A stretch of DNA of 64,000 nucleotides from Callipepla californica brunnescens (GCA_023055505.1 JALIRH010000042.1:4596335-4660334); one strand, 5' to 3'. Positions 1-11,705 are shown, counted from the first letter of the stretch. Made by a program: numbers and translations. Notes: a model not told the origin generated them from the sequence alone.

Positions 1-687
1 CACACAACGTCCGCCAGCACTGAGGAGTCCTGAAATCAGCAAAGAGAACACTTTGGTGTAAACAACACATTTGGATGCTTTGATTCAGTGCCCAAACTCA
101 GATTCACAATAGAAATCAATACGGATTGAACTACAGTTGGGATCTAAGAGGGGGAAGAGACAGTGAACTAAAAATAATGCGAGCTATTGATTTGGATCAC
201 ACCAAAACATCTTATTCCAGGCAAGACAGAGTGACTGGAAACAATGGGATAATGGACTGGGAAGGAGTGATCTCTCCATTACAGGGGATTGAGTGGTTTA
301 TTTTTTCCTCTTGATAAAAGTTCCAGAATTAAAATTCAGTTTAGGAATGAATGGCCAGGTAATATAGTCCCAAATACGCTAAAACATTTCAGCCCTTCTG
401 GAACAGGGAGATTCCTTTTGGAAGCATTGAGATTTAAAAGAAAAACGAAAATCCTCCCTTCCACGTACTTCCCACACTTATTTCCAGTCCCACTCCAGAC
501 CCATTTTGCAGTGGTTGCTCTCTGATTTGTGGCATCTCTCGTGGACTGACACATGATGCCACCCCGCAGGGCAGCAGCCCTACAGAGGCCATCACTGTGT
601 ACCCAGACACTCTGAGGATGAGCTCTATGGGGCTCTATGGCTCTGCAGCTTTGCAGGGAGGAGGATGGTGGGAGGGCTGAATCTCAC
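1..687 (-). other. CACNA1S: CACNA1S intron 2 (partial)
   Basis: This stretch follows the exon 2 donor and runs off the left edge. No reading frame resembles the next channel exon (IS2), so exon 3 must lie further left. I see no repeat element or other feature in it. Confidence 0.7.
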
Positions 688-2626
688 CAGGCTGGAGTTG
701 GCCACATTGGTGTCATCCTCCGGCATGGGCAGGTAGATGGCCAGGGCTACACAGTTGGCAAAGATGGTCAGGAGGATGATGATCTCGAAAGGTCTGAAAC
801 AGCGCTAAGGAGTGGAGAAAGAGATGGGAAAGGAGTCCCTGCCTAAAGCCTGCTGGGTGTGTGTGGGGAAAGCACGGGGAAACAGCCTCCCTCTGGGGCA
901 GGGAGCCAGCCAGCAGCCACACCTCACCCTCTGCACATCCTCAGCATCTGCCCATTCCTGGGGTCCCGGGAGAGGGGAGGGAGTCAAGAATGAGGGAGGG
1001 TGAGACACAGGAGCCCGAGAGCAGCAGCATCCACACAGGACACGAGGGGACAGAGCACAGAGCGAAAGGCTGCAGCTGAGGGGTTGGAAACCTGGGAGTT
1101 CCCCCTACATATCCTTCAGCAAGCCACCCTGAAGGCTCAAGATCCTCTCCCACAAAGCAGGGATCACAGAGCATTGCACTCCAGAGCACGGTGGCCCTGG
1201 CTCCCGTTGTTGTGCTCAGCTGCCAGGAGGGAGATGCTGCAGAACAGCCGACTTCAGGTGCACCGTGCCACCCCGAGCCAGCAGCTCAGCACGCAGACAC
1301 CCAGCTCACACAGGCAGCACACTCATGGAGTCTCCCTCCCTCCCCAGAACAGATAACGGGGTCATCTCTGAACAAAGGGGGTGGCTTGTTGTTCACCTCC
1401 AGCTGCAGGTGCTTTGACCTGAGTACGACAAAGAATCCTGGGCAGTGGACTTCAGCAGCTTTGCTCTTGTGCCTCGCTGTATTTATACCCCAGTGCGCCT
1501 GACTGCCCTCATTTCAGGGTCAGGATGTACGAGCCCTGATGGGACAGTTAGGGACGTCAGACCAAGCGAGCTGCCAAGTGGGGATTAGCTGCGACCATGC
1601 TCTGCGGAGATGCCTAGTGTTCGGGTTTGGTATCACCGCACACATTCTCGTTCCTGGGGCTCATCTCTGCTCTGCAGCATCTGCCGTCAGAGCCACAGAG
1701 CTGAGGCACTGACGTGGGACAGGGCCTTTTCCAGGCAGCTGAAGAGTGGGCAGCATTGCTGCTCTCAGCCTAGGGTGGCAGAAAGGCTGAATAGAGGCTG
1801 TGCTTTTCTTCCACACCAAAACATCCCAGTAAAGAGATGGTCCATCAGTGAGCAATCCCCAAAACCCCATGCCTGGATTAAACCAGGGGCACTGAAAGAT
1901 CATGCCTCCTTGAAAAACACAACTCACAAAAGTCTTCACCTGCAGGACAAGGCAAGAGGCGATGCACGTGAAGAGCTATCCCAAGCTGCTCACTGTGGTC
2001 TCACTGCCTAACCCCAAGCCCTTCTCACTGCAGTCTCCAGCCCCATCCTCAGCTGCTGCTCCCCAGCTCTGGCTCTCCTGCTCTGCTTGCTCCTGTCCCC
2101 ACCCCAGGACCAGCACCATGCTCTGCCACACCTCTCCCATCCAGGTCCTCCCAGCACAGCTCCTTCAAGCACAAAATACATCTGTACCCAGCAGCCCCCT
2201 GCCACCCAGGCTGTCCTGTAACACCCTGCCAAAGATCCCCACAGCTCCACAGCCCCATCCTCCCACACAAGCCCACCTGACCCCAGTCGGTACAACCGCT
2301 GCCTTTAATGCATCCTCCAGGTGCCCCCGATTGCTTTCCTCGCTCCCCCACCGGCTCAGTGGGTCACTAAGCCCAACCATGGCCCCGCAGCAGCAGCTGT
2401 GAGCTCTCCTCCTGCAGAGGAGGTGCTCCCCAGCACCCCTGCCCGCAGGGGCTCCCGAAGGATACTTCCACTCCACGATGCTGATGCACGCCTTGCGCAG
2501 CGGGTTCTGGAGGGTTAAGCAGAACAGAGCCCTGGGTGGCCGAGGGGCTACGGGCGGCACCGGCTTCTTGGACTTCTCCTTCTGCTGCCTCTTCTTCACG
2601 TCATCCTGATGGGACGCAGGCTCCAT
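688..2626 (-). CDS. CACNA1S: CACNA1S, first two coding exons (partial; rest off the left edge)
   Basis: This encodes the N-terminus of the alpha-1S pore subunit (Cav1.1) of the skeletal-muscle L-type calcium channel, the voltage sensor for excitation-contraction coupling in T-tubules. Coding exon 1 is 2466-2626: it starts at the ATG at 2626 (MEPASHQDD) and ends at donor GTATCC. Exon 2 is 688-793 (106 bases), with a CAG acceptor and a GTGAGA donor. Together they give 89 codons ending in phase 0. The cytoplasmic N-tail is basic and proline-rich. It is followed by the motif [19 protein letters not shown] and the first transmembrane segment IS1 ([20 protein letters not shown]), then the start of the IS1-IS2 loop. 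The motifs and the split lysine codon at the junction match CACNA1S better than other Cav1 genes, because the tail is short and CACNA1S-like. Exon 3 (the IS2 region) is not in the window. The identification rests on recalled family sequence and is firm. Confidence 0.93.
794..2465 (-). other. CACNA1S: CACNA1S intron 1
   Basis: A 1.67-kb intron between the two coding exons, with a GTATCC donor and a CAG acceptor on the minus strand. It is moderately GC-rich and CA/CT-biased. The open frames across it are short and overlapping with no domain signature. I see no repeat element in it. Confidence 0.8.
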
Positions 2627-2850
2627 GGTGGTTCTCCCCAAGCTGTTTCTCCCCCTGTAACCCCGCGGCCGAGCCCCCAGTCCCGGCCAGCCAGAGCTCC
2701 TCCAGATCCCCCTTCTCGAGGAGCCTGGCGCTGGGGGCTGGAGACTGCGTTCGCGTGCACAGCACACAAAGCACAGATTTAAATTTAGATCCCTGGCTCC
2801 TGGGTGCTGTCGCAGCTCCTGAGGCAGCAAAAGGACCCCAGCAGCTGTCG
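2627..2850 (-). promoter_or_regulatory. CACNA1S: CACNA1S proximal promoter and 5' leader, with MEF2-like site and E-box
   Basis: Upstream of the start codon the minus strand contains CTAAATTTAA (2779-2788), an exact fit to the MEF2 consensus YTAWWWWTAR. It is about 150 bases from the ATG, so it could also act as a TATA-like element. A CAGCTG E-box, the preferred MyoD/myogenin core, is at 2842-2847. MEF2 plus E-box is the classic arrangement in skeletal-muscle promoters and suits this muscle-restricted gene. The transcription start is not visible from sequence alone. Confidence 0.5.
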
Positions 2851-3134
2851 CTTCCTTACCCGGAGCATTGCGAGGCGGCCGAGTGCTTCGCATGCCTCGG
2901 AGCGGGCTGGGGGTGGGGACCGACTGCCCGGCACCGCGCTCATCTTCCCCGAAGGAAAAGTGCTTTTGTCCCTCGTCACCTCCTTCCCCAGTGCCCCCAC
3001 CAGGAAGGAAAGCCAGGCAGCCAGAACACACGCAGTCCTATTCATCAAATCACGTTTTTGGGGTGAGATGGACAACAGGACTCCGGCCAGCAGGGCACTT
3101 CCCCAAAGAAATATACACGCACTCTTCCCGTTAG

Positions 3135-3215
3135 CACCTTTAATAAGTAGTTACGCAGATACACCTGCCTTTTAAGAATTATTAAAAATAGATATGTATT
3201 ATATTTAATTATCCT
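3135..3215 (-). promoter_or_regulatory. AT-rich element with second E-box/MEF2 pair, candidate muscle enhancer
   Basis: A sharply bounded AT-rich patch sits between GC-rich sequences. It carries a CACCTG E-box (3162-3167) and, 14 bases on, TTAAAAATAG (3182-3191), a second exact MEF2 consensus. It lies about 0.5 kb upstream of the CACNA1S start codon. Motif content and position are seen; enhancer function is inferred. Confidence 0.4.
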
Positions 3216-3224
3216 CGCTGCGGG

Positions 3225-4150
3225 CCCCCAGCCTCAGACTTCACACCGCATCCAAAGCGCGCTCTGCTCCCGGGGACGGCCGGCGGCCACAGGGAGCAGC
3301 GGTGCGGGCAGAGCCGGGCTGCCAGCACCGCGCCGCAGCAGCGGACCGAGCCACGAGGAAACGCGGTCCCGCGTGGTGCGGCCGCAGCAGAAACAGCGGC
3401 CCCGTCCCGCTGGGATGCTCCGCTCAGCGCTGCACGGCGCACACCCGGCGGCGGAACGGCAGCGCGGGCACCGACAGCGCGGCCCCACGGGCCCACGCAC
3501 CGTCACGCACCGTCACGCAGACGCACCGCGGGATCCCCGCACGCTCCCCGCCCTCCGCCGCCGCTCTCAGCGGGCGCTCCTTTCCCCTGCTCGCCCTCAT
3601 AGATCCCCTTCCCGGGGATCTCCGCAGGAAACCGCAGCCCTCGGGGTAAAGCAGACCCAGCTCCCCACGACCCCCCCCCGTAGGACCCCGTTCTGGAGCA
3701 CTCCCCCCCCCCCCCCCGACCAGTGCGTGACGATGTCGGGCGGTGCCACGCGGCGGGGCGGGCGAGACCATGCGTGGGAGAGGCGGGGGGACCGGCGGGA
3801 CCATGAGCGGAGAGGAGGGGGAGCGAGGGCGCAACCATTGCGCGAGCGCGGGGGGCGGGGGTGAGTCCTGCGGCCCCGCAGTGCCGGCAGCGGCCGCCAG
3901 GGGGCAGCAGCGCTCCGCGGCGCTCCCATCCCCGCGGGGCTGCGGGACGCCGGGAGCCGCCACGCAGCGATCCGCAGTCGCGCGTGTACCCGGTGTTCCG
4001 TGCCCCGCGACCCCTTTTCCCATCCCTCCGTTCCTCTCCTGATCTCCCGGCTCCTGGGGAGCGATGCTCTGGGACGGGGCCGGCTCCACACGCAGCCACG
4101 CGTGGGCAGTGGCGTTGCCTCTCGTGGACATTGGGGGCCACGTGCTGTTC
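3225..4150. promoter_or_regulatory. CpG-rich island without an assigned gene
   Basis: This block is dense in CpG and GC boxes, with a 15-base C run at 3703-3717. No conserved protein can be read on either strand. On the plus strand an ATG in good context (3803-3805) is followed by 58 open bases and a consensus donor GTGAGT at 3861-3866. That could be a first exon, but such patterns arise by chance in GC-rich DNA. It could be a distal CACNA1S promoter or the start of an unannotated transcript. Confidence 0.4.
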
Positions 4151-4312
4151 CCAAGCTCAGCCCATCCCAAGCACGAGAAAATCATGACGGCTTTGCCTCC
4201 TCCAGAGCAGAACGTGCCACTGGAACCGTGGGCACCGCCCTCCCATGACACCTGCACCCATCACGGGGCCAACATTGCACAGAGACATCACGGGGCCACC
4301 GCAGAACCACAG

Positions 4313-4463
4313 GAGGGTTAAGGTTGGAAAAGACCTTCGAGGTCATCGAGTCCAACCGCAGCCCATCCCCGCCACGCGCACTCGTAGGATCCATAAGGTT
4401 GGAAAAGACCTCCAGGATCACCCAACGCAACCATCAGCCCATCCCCTCCGTGCCCACTCACCC
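4313..4463 (-). mobile_element. Two adjacent CR1 LINE 3'-end fragments
   Basis: Two copies of the CR1 3'-terminal signature (AAGGTTGGAAAAGACCT, then a GTCCAACC-like or degenerate equivalent) lie head to tail at about 4316-4380 and 4390-4463. The plus strand shows the reverse complement of the CR1 sense strand, so the elements are on minus. Both are short, 5'-truncated and degenerate. The tandem arrangement suggests local duplication or nested insertion. Confidence 0.65.
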
Positions 4464-6295
4464 GCACCTCCCACCCCGGGCACCCCACAGCCGGAGGGGC
4501 CGGGGCAGCTCGGGGTGCCCAGGGGAAGCCCTCGGGGCCGGAACATGGCGTGGCCGCTTTCCGCCCTGGCGTCACCGCGTGCCGGCGGAACAAAACAAGC
4601 CTGGAGCAGGGAGCTGCCATCGGCGCACGGCTCATGAATGGGGCTAAGAATAGATTTCCTGTTTACTGAGCTGCCGGGGCAGAGGGCACCCGGTGCTATT
4701 TTTGCCACTCCTGCCCTCCCCGCTCCCTGCAGGGGCACGAGCATCCCTGGACACCGGGGATGCATCCCCCATGCAGACATCGGGGGCCAGCGCTGCCATC
4801 CCCCAACGTGTTTTCCCAGAGGAAAGAGCTTTTCACTCGGGGCACGACCCCTGCTCGGCGAAGTGCTGCAGATTACGGCGCTTTCTGCCCGCTCCTCGTG
4901 GCCCCTCGCAGGAGCAGCGCAGCAAAGCCCCGAGCAGAAGTTGTGCCGTTTCCTATTCTCAAGAATGAGGAAGGCCAGGGGCCATTTACTGGAATCCCCA
5001 GCCACAGCCCTCCCCGCGGCCTTTTCTTGTAAGCACTGACCAAAATACATTGTGAAACCCGCGCGGCTGCTACGCTGGGGGCTGGGCCGCCCAGCACCGA
5101 GAAACACAGGCTAAGAGGAATCGTTGTGAGCAGCAGCATCCCTGCAGGGGCTGCTTCACCCTGCGCTTCCCCCGCAGCCAGGGACCCCAACCCCAAATCC
5201 CACACCCCAGGGGAATGCAGGAAGGTGCTGCTGTCACCTGCCCAGTGCTATCCCAGCATCACGCAGACATCCATGGAGCCGCACTGTGGGGTGGGGGCTC
5301 AACAAGGACAGGCTCCATGGGGAGCTACCCTGCTGGGGACGCTCTCTTGTTTGGTAACTGCAGGTGCTGCACTTTGCTGTACAAAATGGGTGTTTTAGTG
5401 CTCTGAGTTCTTCAGCAGACTGCATCACTAGGGCAGCATCGCTGTGCTGGTTGGATGTATGGAAGCTGGGCTCCACAGGGGCTTGCTCGATAGGTGCTGT
5501 GCTCGTGGTGCATCCCTGCTGGAGCAGAGCTGGGGAATCAGGAATGTGAGCTGAGGATTCCCCAGCACCGATCTGGCTGCACCCCCCCCCTGCATTGCAC
5601 CGCACCCCTTTTGCATTGCTCTGCTTGCTGCGGGGGCTCTCCCCGGGCTCAGGGGAGCTTTGGGAGGGTGCAGCTTCCAGCTCCTTTCCAGGGCCTCCAG
5701 CAAGGGGCGAATCATGCAGTGCAACCAGGTCATACACTGCGGCGTCTGGCGAAGGCGCAGGAGGTGTTTCCCATTGGCGCAGGAATTCACTGTTTGCGCG
5801 TGTGTTGGGAACGGGGGAGGGGGGGGGGGGGAGGCTGTTATTATTTAATTTTATTTTCCTGCCTCCATCCAGGAATCTCTGCAATGTGCCGGCTGCTCCC
5901 AGGGAGGCTGGGGCAGCCGTGAGTCACTGGAACGTGACTCAGTGCCGCTGCTCTCACACAGGACATGAGCAGAATGCAGAATGCCGAAGGAGGGGAGCAG
6001 CCCTGCAGTGCTGCTCAGAGCCACGTTTCCCACGGGGGGATCTCCAGTGCAGTGGGGCCGAGCTCCACATGGGATCAAAGCACAGCATAGGGTCAGAGCA
6101 CTGTGTGGGGGATCCAGCGCTGAGCCCCAGCACGCTCACTGCACCCCATGGCCGCGTGCTGCCCCTCCTTTTCCTGGCAGTGGTGGTTTCTGGGGATCCA
6201 GGGACAGTGCTGAGCTCTGTGACTCTCATCACACCCCAGGTGTGGCCTCAGCTGCCTCTGTCAGCCGTGATGGAAAGCCAAGCCGGGCTGGCAGG
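4464..6295. other. Intergenic, GC-rich, no gene seen
   Basis: No conserved reading frame, RNA gene or transposon is recognisable on either strand. A 13-base G run is at 5819-5831, flanked by a short AT-rich patch. Confidence 0.5.
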
Positions 6296-6600
6296 CCCTT
6301 CTCTGTGATCTTGTTAATTAAGAAATACATTTAATTAGCGGCACCCCAGCTGTGACTCAGCTCATCATCATGATCGAAACAAGAGCTGGCGCCATGATCC
6401 CCCAACCCCAGCAGGACCCCACTGGGCTTTTGGGCTGGGTTCCCATGGGATGGGGCCAATCGGGGCCACCCCCGGGCAGCGCCGCTGTCACCACCTCCCA
6501 GGGGCAGTTCCCCATTGCCACGCTGAGAATAATCGCATTAATAACCCATTTACTGCACTATAAATAGCCCTGATAATGACACCCAGAGCTTTCCAGGAAT
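6296..6600. promoter_or_regulatory. Complex AT-rich island, candidate conserved regulatory element
   Basis: Non-repetitive AT-rich sequence stands out from GC-rich flanks. It contains TTAATTAA and TTTAATTAG (homeodomain cores) at about 6315-6340, a TGACTCAGC bZIP/MARE-like half site near 6353, and ATTAATAACC and TATAAATAG near 6537-6565. High motif complexity without tandem structure is typical of conserved non-coding elements. Conservation itself cannot be seen here. Confidence 0.35.
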
Positions 6601-6639
6601 AGATCTTCAGCAACACGGGCAAAGCTGCTCCCCCAGCAG

Positions 6640-6690
6640 CACGATGTGCAGATGGGGAAACTGAGGCACGGCCACACCGTGTCCCCGGCT
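6640..6690 (+). repeat. MIR-like ancient SINE remnant
   Basis: GATGGGGAAACTGAGGCACGG at 6651-6671 matches the conserved tail of MIR-family core-SINEs, followed by a degenerate match to the downstream part. Only a short piece survives, so the call rests mostly on this one motif. Confidence 0.4.
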
Positions 6691-6699
6691 GGCTGCAGA

Positions 6700-8100
6700 A
6701 CACGCTCCTGAAGAAACCACCGTGGAAATGAGCCCCTTCTGGATGCTTATAGGCGCCGTTCTGCCAGCTGGAATCCCAGAGGGGACAGGGAGAGGAAAAG
6801 GGAGGCTGCATGGGGCGAGGGGGCTTCGCCCCGCACACGGCCCCGGGGATGAGCTGCGGTGTGGGCTCGAGGAGCTGGGAAAACGAGGGCAGTTCCCCTC
6901 CCGCTAAATTCATCCCCGTGTGAGATTCTCCGCATCTGCAGCGCAGCAGTACCACCTCCATCCCACCACGCACACACCCCTCCCTGCAGCACCACGTGCG
7001 AGCTGTGTGTGCGGGGAGGGGGGATGTGCACGCACACGCGGGGCCGCCCGGGCAGGGCCGCCCTCGCTCGGGTTTCCCGCAGCCCCCGCAGCGGTGCTGA
7101 CCCCCCCGGAGCGGGAGGAGCCGCCGGAGCGCTCCATTAGCGATGCAGACAGTGCCGCTTCCCCGTCTGGAGCAGCCGCAGCCCCCGCAGAGCCCCCGCC
7201 CGGCTGCGGGGCCGCATCCTCGGAGGTGCCGTTCTGAGGGTCCCCCGCCCGTGGATGGATGCTAAAGGCGGCGGGGGGGGGGGACTGCATGGAGGGGGTT
7301 TCCTCCCCCAGAAGGGTGGGCGATGATGGGAGAGAGGTGACCGCCGTGATTCCCCGCAGAGGGCTGAAAATACCGCTGCTGGGAGGAGGGGGAGAGGTTA
7401 TCAGTAGCCTGGGGGGGGTCGTGCTGTCCCCGCGTCCCCCCCGGCCCGCTGTGCCTCCGGAGGGGCGGATGGGAAGATGAGGACGGAGCCGCTGCCCTCG
7501 TGTGGGGTGGGGAGGAAAGGGGTGGGGGCAGCGGGGGGACAAAGCCACCACCGAGTGCCGCCCGCCGCAGCTGCAGCCCTGAGCAGAGCCGTCCCCTTGC
7601 GGCAGCGGGTCCGTCCCTCTGCACCGCTGCCAGCCCCGTCCCTCTGTATCACACCCAGCATCTGTCCCTCTGCATTGCATTTGTTCCTCCGCGCCGCGTT
7701 CATCCTTCTGCATCCATCCCCACATCATCCAAAGGCAGCGGGAGCTCGGGGGATGGCAGCTATGGGGCCGTGGAGGGGACTGCAGAGGGGTCCCCCCCCC
7801 CCGGCCCTCCCCGCTCCGTTACCGGCGCGTCCCATTGGAGCTGCCGAGCGCGGGGCAATTGGGGACACGCACGGGAGGGAGCGGCTGCGCTTATTTTCCT
7901 CCATCAGAATCCACCCACCGCAGAGAGAATCGGGGTGGGGAGGAGGGGGTGAGGAAACCCATTCGGATCTGCAGAGGGGATGCTGCCACCAGAGCCGTAG
8001 CGTTCGATTTATTATTATTATTTATTCGTTTCTTTGGTCTGTTATTTTAGCGTCTCGTCTCGCCTCACGGCGGAGCCGGGTCATAAATACCATCGTTCTG
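6700..8100. other. GC/CpG-rich intergenic sequence with an AT-rich edge
   Basis: CpG-rich sequence with several G and C runs and no conserved reading frame. It ends at about 7995-8060 in a T/A-rich patch (TTATTATTATTATTT-like) with no obvious repeat family. It could be a weak CpG island or simply high-GC microchromosomal DNA. Confidence 0.35.
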
Positions 8101-8145
8101 GTAAGCGGTGAATCACCGCCCGCTGACACGGTGCTCCCGGCACCC

Positions 8146-8186
8146 CCGGCCCCACACCGCCCCACACCGCCCCACACCGCCCCACC
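8146..8186 (+). repeat. 10-bp tandem repeat (CCCACACCGC)
   Basis: About four head-to-tail copies of CCCACACCGC, the last incomplete. Short minisatellite. Confidence 0.8.
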
Positions 8187-8615
8187 GCGGGGCCGCCTTG
8201 GCTGCAGCAGACATGCTTGGCCGTGTTCCCCTGGCTCCCGCCCCAGGACGGTGCCGGGAATCGGCTCCAAATCATGTTTTGTGGGCGGGCAGCCGCTAGG
8301 TAATGATGGAGATGCTGCAGGGACATGGGGATGCTCCCGTCCTCCTCTGGGATGAGTCCCCGCTGCAGACCCCACAGCCACCCCATTGCTGCTGGGGGAC
8401 GCAGGCCGCTCCCCTCCCCCCTCCCCCAATAGTCAGCGCACCCCCAGCTCTCGTTCCTGCGCTGCTGGTGCTTGTGCCGAGCGGATGTCCCGGAGTGGTA
8501 CCACTGTGTGCATCCATGGGCACCACCGCTGCTGGGACCCCAAATCCCAAACCCACCCTGGGTTCTGTTACTGCGGTGGGGCTGGCACAGCCGGGGGGGC
8601 ACATGTGGGGCAGGG

Positions 8616-8668
8616 GCCGTGCGGTGTCACTTGGTGCCGTGCGGTGTCACTTGGTGCCATGTGGCACA
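8616..8668 (+). repeat. 20-bp tandem repeat, about 2.5 copies
   Basis: Two perfect copies of the unit GCCGTGCGGTGTCACTTGGT begin at 8616 and 8636, and a diverged third begins at 8656. Confidence 0.8.
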
Positions 8669-8804
8669 TCCCGACCCCACTGAGCCCAGGGGGGGGCACC
8701 GCAGCAGAATGCGGGCTTTAAAGGCACATCCCCCCCCCCCCCCAGCAGCGGCTGATCCCCTCCACAAGTTACAGAAGGTCCTTGGACCTCGTGAGCAGCT
8801 GGTG

Positions 8805-8885
8805 TGAAGCTGTAATTACCTTAATTAGCTCTGGGATTGCATTCCCTCCCTGTGCTAATTTCGTTTCTACAGTAACCAGCCCGAG
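8805..8885. promoter_or_regulatory. AT-rich island with homeodomain motifs, candidate regulatory element
   Basis: TAATTACCTTAATTAGC at about 8813-8829 carries two overlapping ATTA/TAAT cores, followed by complex AT-rich sequence (GCTAATTTCGTTTC). The flanks are GC-rich; a 14-base C run is at 8730-8743. Function is inferred from composition and motifs only. Confidence 0.3.
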
Positions 8886-8889
8886 AGGT

Positions 8890-11490
8890 GTGCATGCACC
8901 CGGTCCCATGGCACAAAGCAAAGCACAGAGCAAAGCCCCGAAGTCACCCCAAAACCAGGGAACCCCCCGAGCCCCTTGGCCACCACCGAACCACAGTACC
9001 CCGTGCACTCAGACCCCACTGATGAGGTTTGGGGGGGTCCTGGGTGCTCCCCACTGCCCCAGCGGGGTAACACGCCCTGCCCAACCCTGGGCGCAGTGGG
9101 TTTGGGATCGCACAATCCCGGGCTTTTTGCTCGCTGCTGTAACCCAATCTCCCCCTGATGTAAGGGCCATTTGGGAGGAAACCATAAAAGCTTCAGGAAA
9201 TGGGTATTAATTCACACCGAGGCAATAAAGGGGAAGGAGGGCTCCCAGGCAGAGCGCCGGACCCTGGGGATTGCCGGGCTGAGTCCTGCTGCGGCAGAAC
9301 CCCCCGGGGAGGAGATCACCCCGAGAGTTTGGGGGCTCAGAGCTGGGGGGGTTCGTAGTGGGGGCACAGCCCCGGGGCCGGGCAGCACCGGGAGCGGGGC
9401 CGCCTCCTCGCCCCGCGGATTCCACGTGGGTCCGGCGGTTGCCCTGGAAATGAGAGGGAAAAAAAAAAAAAGAAAAAGAAAAAGGCTCATCTGAGAAATT
9501 AAACAAAAAGGGCCGCGGGGCTGAGCGGCCGCAGCGCTGCGGAGGCAGCGGGTGATGCTCCGGGGGCTGCGCGCAGGGCCCCCCCACCTCGCACCCCGGG
9601 CTATAAATAGCGAAGGAAAGCAGGTTGCGGGGCTGCCACGAGGCTTTGGCAGCCCCCAAAAAGCCATCGGGGGGGGGGGGGGGGGGGGTTGGCGGGGTGC
9701 GGAGCAGCGACCGCGCTCCCATCCCCGTTTTCCCGGCGTGGATTGATCCCCTCGGCGGGCAGCGGCCGCAGGAGCGGCGGAGGTGCGTTCTGCTGAGTGG
9801 CTGCTTTTTAAAAATAACTCTGCCTTTGTCAGCAGGTCAGGGCTGCTCCGGATTGAAGGATCGCAGCCGCCCGTCCCTCCCCTGCTCCCCTCGGTAGGAT
9901 GCTCCGGGGGATGCTGGACCGCACCGTCCCGCTTTATTGCTCCCACATCCTTCGTGCATCACCATCCCCGGGGGCTGAGTGGGGGATGCGTGGGTCCACG
10001 TCCCCCCTCCCCCGCAAAGCCCACCTGGAAGCAGCCCCCCCCCCCCCCCCTCCGCGCGTGGGGTTGGGGAGGAATGGGGGCACACGGGCGCAGAGCTGCC
10101 GGCGTCCGCTGAGCTGAGTCACGCGGTGATTACGCCCTAAATGTGAACGCGTTCGTGCAGGGATGAGAGATGCTCACATGAGGCAGCACGGGGAGCTCCT
10201 CGTTCCAGCCCCCCCCCCCCCCCCCCCCACAGCTGAAGGCTGTGCCCCATCCACCACTGCGGCAGAAAAGGAGTAGATTCAGCCAGATTTGGTCGGGAAG
10301 AGGGAAAATGCACAAACACGGGGACTGCAGCGGAGTGATGGATACGGGGAGGACAAACCGGGCAGGCAGAGCGGGCTCTGCGGGGAGTGGGCAGCAGACA
10401 CGGGGGCTTGGGGCGGGGAAGCGGCTGCGTGGGTTTATCCTCCCTGCTGCACGTGTAGGGCTGTGCTGTACCCAAAGGGCTCTAAGGGAAATGGGGACGG
10501 GATGAATGGTAAAGCTCCACAGCCCGCAGGGGTTCAGGGCAGACCCTGACACCCAAAGGCTGAGGTCCCACTGGTGACTCTTTGGGGCACATTTAAATGC
10601 CACCCCCTACAGCATCCCCAGGACACTTATGCCATCCCCATGCCATCCCCATGCTGTCCCCACTGTGGTACCCAGCTGAACCATACAAACCCTTTCCACT
10701 CTCTGAGCCCTTTAAAATCACTCCCTTTGGCTTTGGGTGGTCAACACCAGGGACAAGTTAAGTGTCTCCCTAATTCTGCTGTAAAACAGACCCGTGTCAG
10801 CTCGTCCTGCTGTGCCAATGCTCTTCTGCTCCTGGGATGAGGGCTGGAAATGCTGGGGATGCTGCAGGATAGGGTCAGATGTGCAAATGGGGCCCATGAG
10901 TGGTGGCTGAGGATCCCAGCTGTGTGTCATAAGTGGAGGTGAGCGCATGGCAAACCCTGCAGAAAACCCACGGTGATGCTGCAGTGTTCCTGAAGTGGAA
11001 AGGAGAAGTGAGAATGTGAGCGCACAGGGCAAGCATTGGGCGAGCACCTGGCTGTAGGAATGGCTCAGCATCGCTGGTACTGAGTCCCACAGGGTGGGGA
11101 CATGGGGCCAGTGCTGATGGCCCCTTCCTGATAAGCCCACACTGAGCTGCAGCAGCTGCAGATAACAGCTCCCTGCCTGCAGTGCACTGATACCGACCCC
11201 AGTGCTGACCTCTCCCTTGGGGCTCACTCCCACTGCCTCTCACCCCAAAATTCCCCCTGGAGAAGCAGGACACATTGCCCAACCATCGGGGACATCGCCC
11301 CATCACGCCTTCCCCACTCTGTTCTTTTTAGGTTTGGGTGAGAATCTGCTTTGCGTTGCCTCAAACCCCATGTTCTGGAGGGTGGGGCGGGGGGGGGAAA
11401 TCATCATTTTGTGAAGCTGAGATCTCCAAACCGGGACAAAATCCACCCAGAAGCACTGCGAGAGCCATCGGCATCGGGGGTCGAGGGGGA
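8890..11490. other. Intergenic, GC-rich with long homopolymer runs, no gene seen
   Basis: Contains a 20-base G run (9669-9688), a 16-base C run (10035-10050) and a 20-base C run (10209-10228), all potential G-quadruplex formers and sequencing-gap hotspots. No conserved protein or RNA gene is recognisable. The longest open frames are GC-driven and overlap each other on both strands. Confidence 0.5.
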
Positions 11491-11499
11491 AGCAGCTGC

Positions 11500-11705
11500 T
11501 TTGGGGATTATTAATGAGCAGCGAATGATGGGAAAGGCGAGGATCAATCGGAACAAAGGAGTTCAATGGCGAAAAGAAACGTTTGCAGAGTAATGGGAGT
11601 CCATTTCTGCGCCGACTGTCGGAAGCGCATCCTGTTAAACATCCATCAATTATCCCAGCTTGAAAATGCATTAAAGTAATGAGGAATTATCCATCAGATA
11701 CACTT
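11500..11705. promoter_or_regulatory. Complex AT-rich island, candidate conserved regulatory element
   Basis: A 200-base low-repeat AT-rich segment with ATTATTAATGAG near 11508, then AATGCATTAAAGTAATGAG and AATTATCCATC near 11665-11695. The motifs suggest POU/homeodomain and GATA-like binding. It contains no tandem structure and no coding frame with family similarity. Confidence 0.35.

Noticed and set aside
2165..3031. 288-codon minus-strand open frame
   Set aside because: Only its 2466-2626 part is real (CACNA1S exon 1). The rest is intron, leader and promoter that happen to lack stops.
3424..4257. 277-codon minus-strand frame in the orphan CpG island
   Set aside because: Arg/Pro/Gly/Ala-rich, overlapped by other open frames in all phases. 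This is what high GC produces by chance; no domain.
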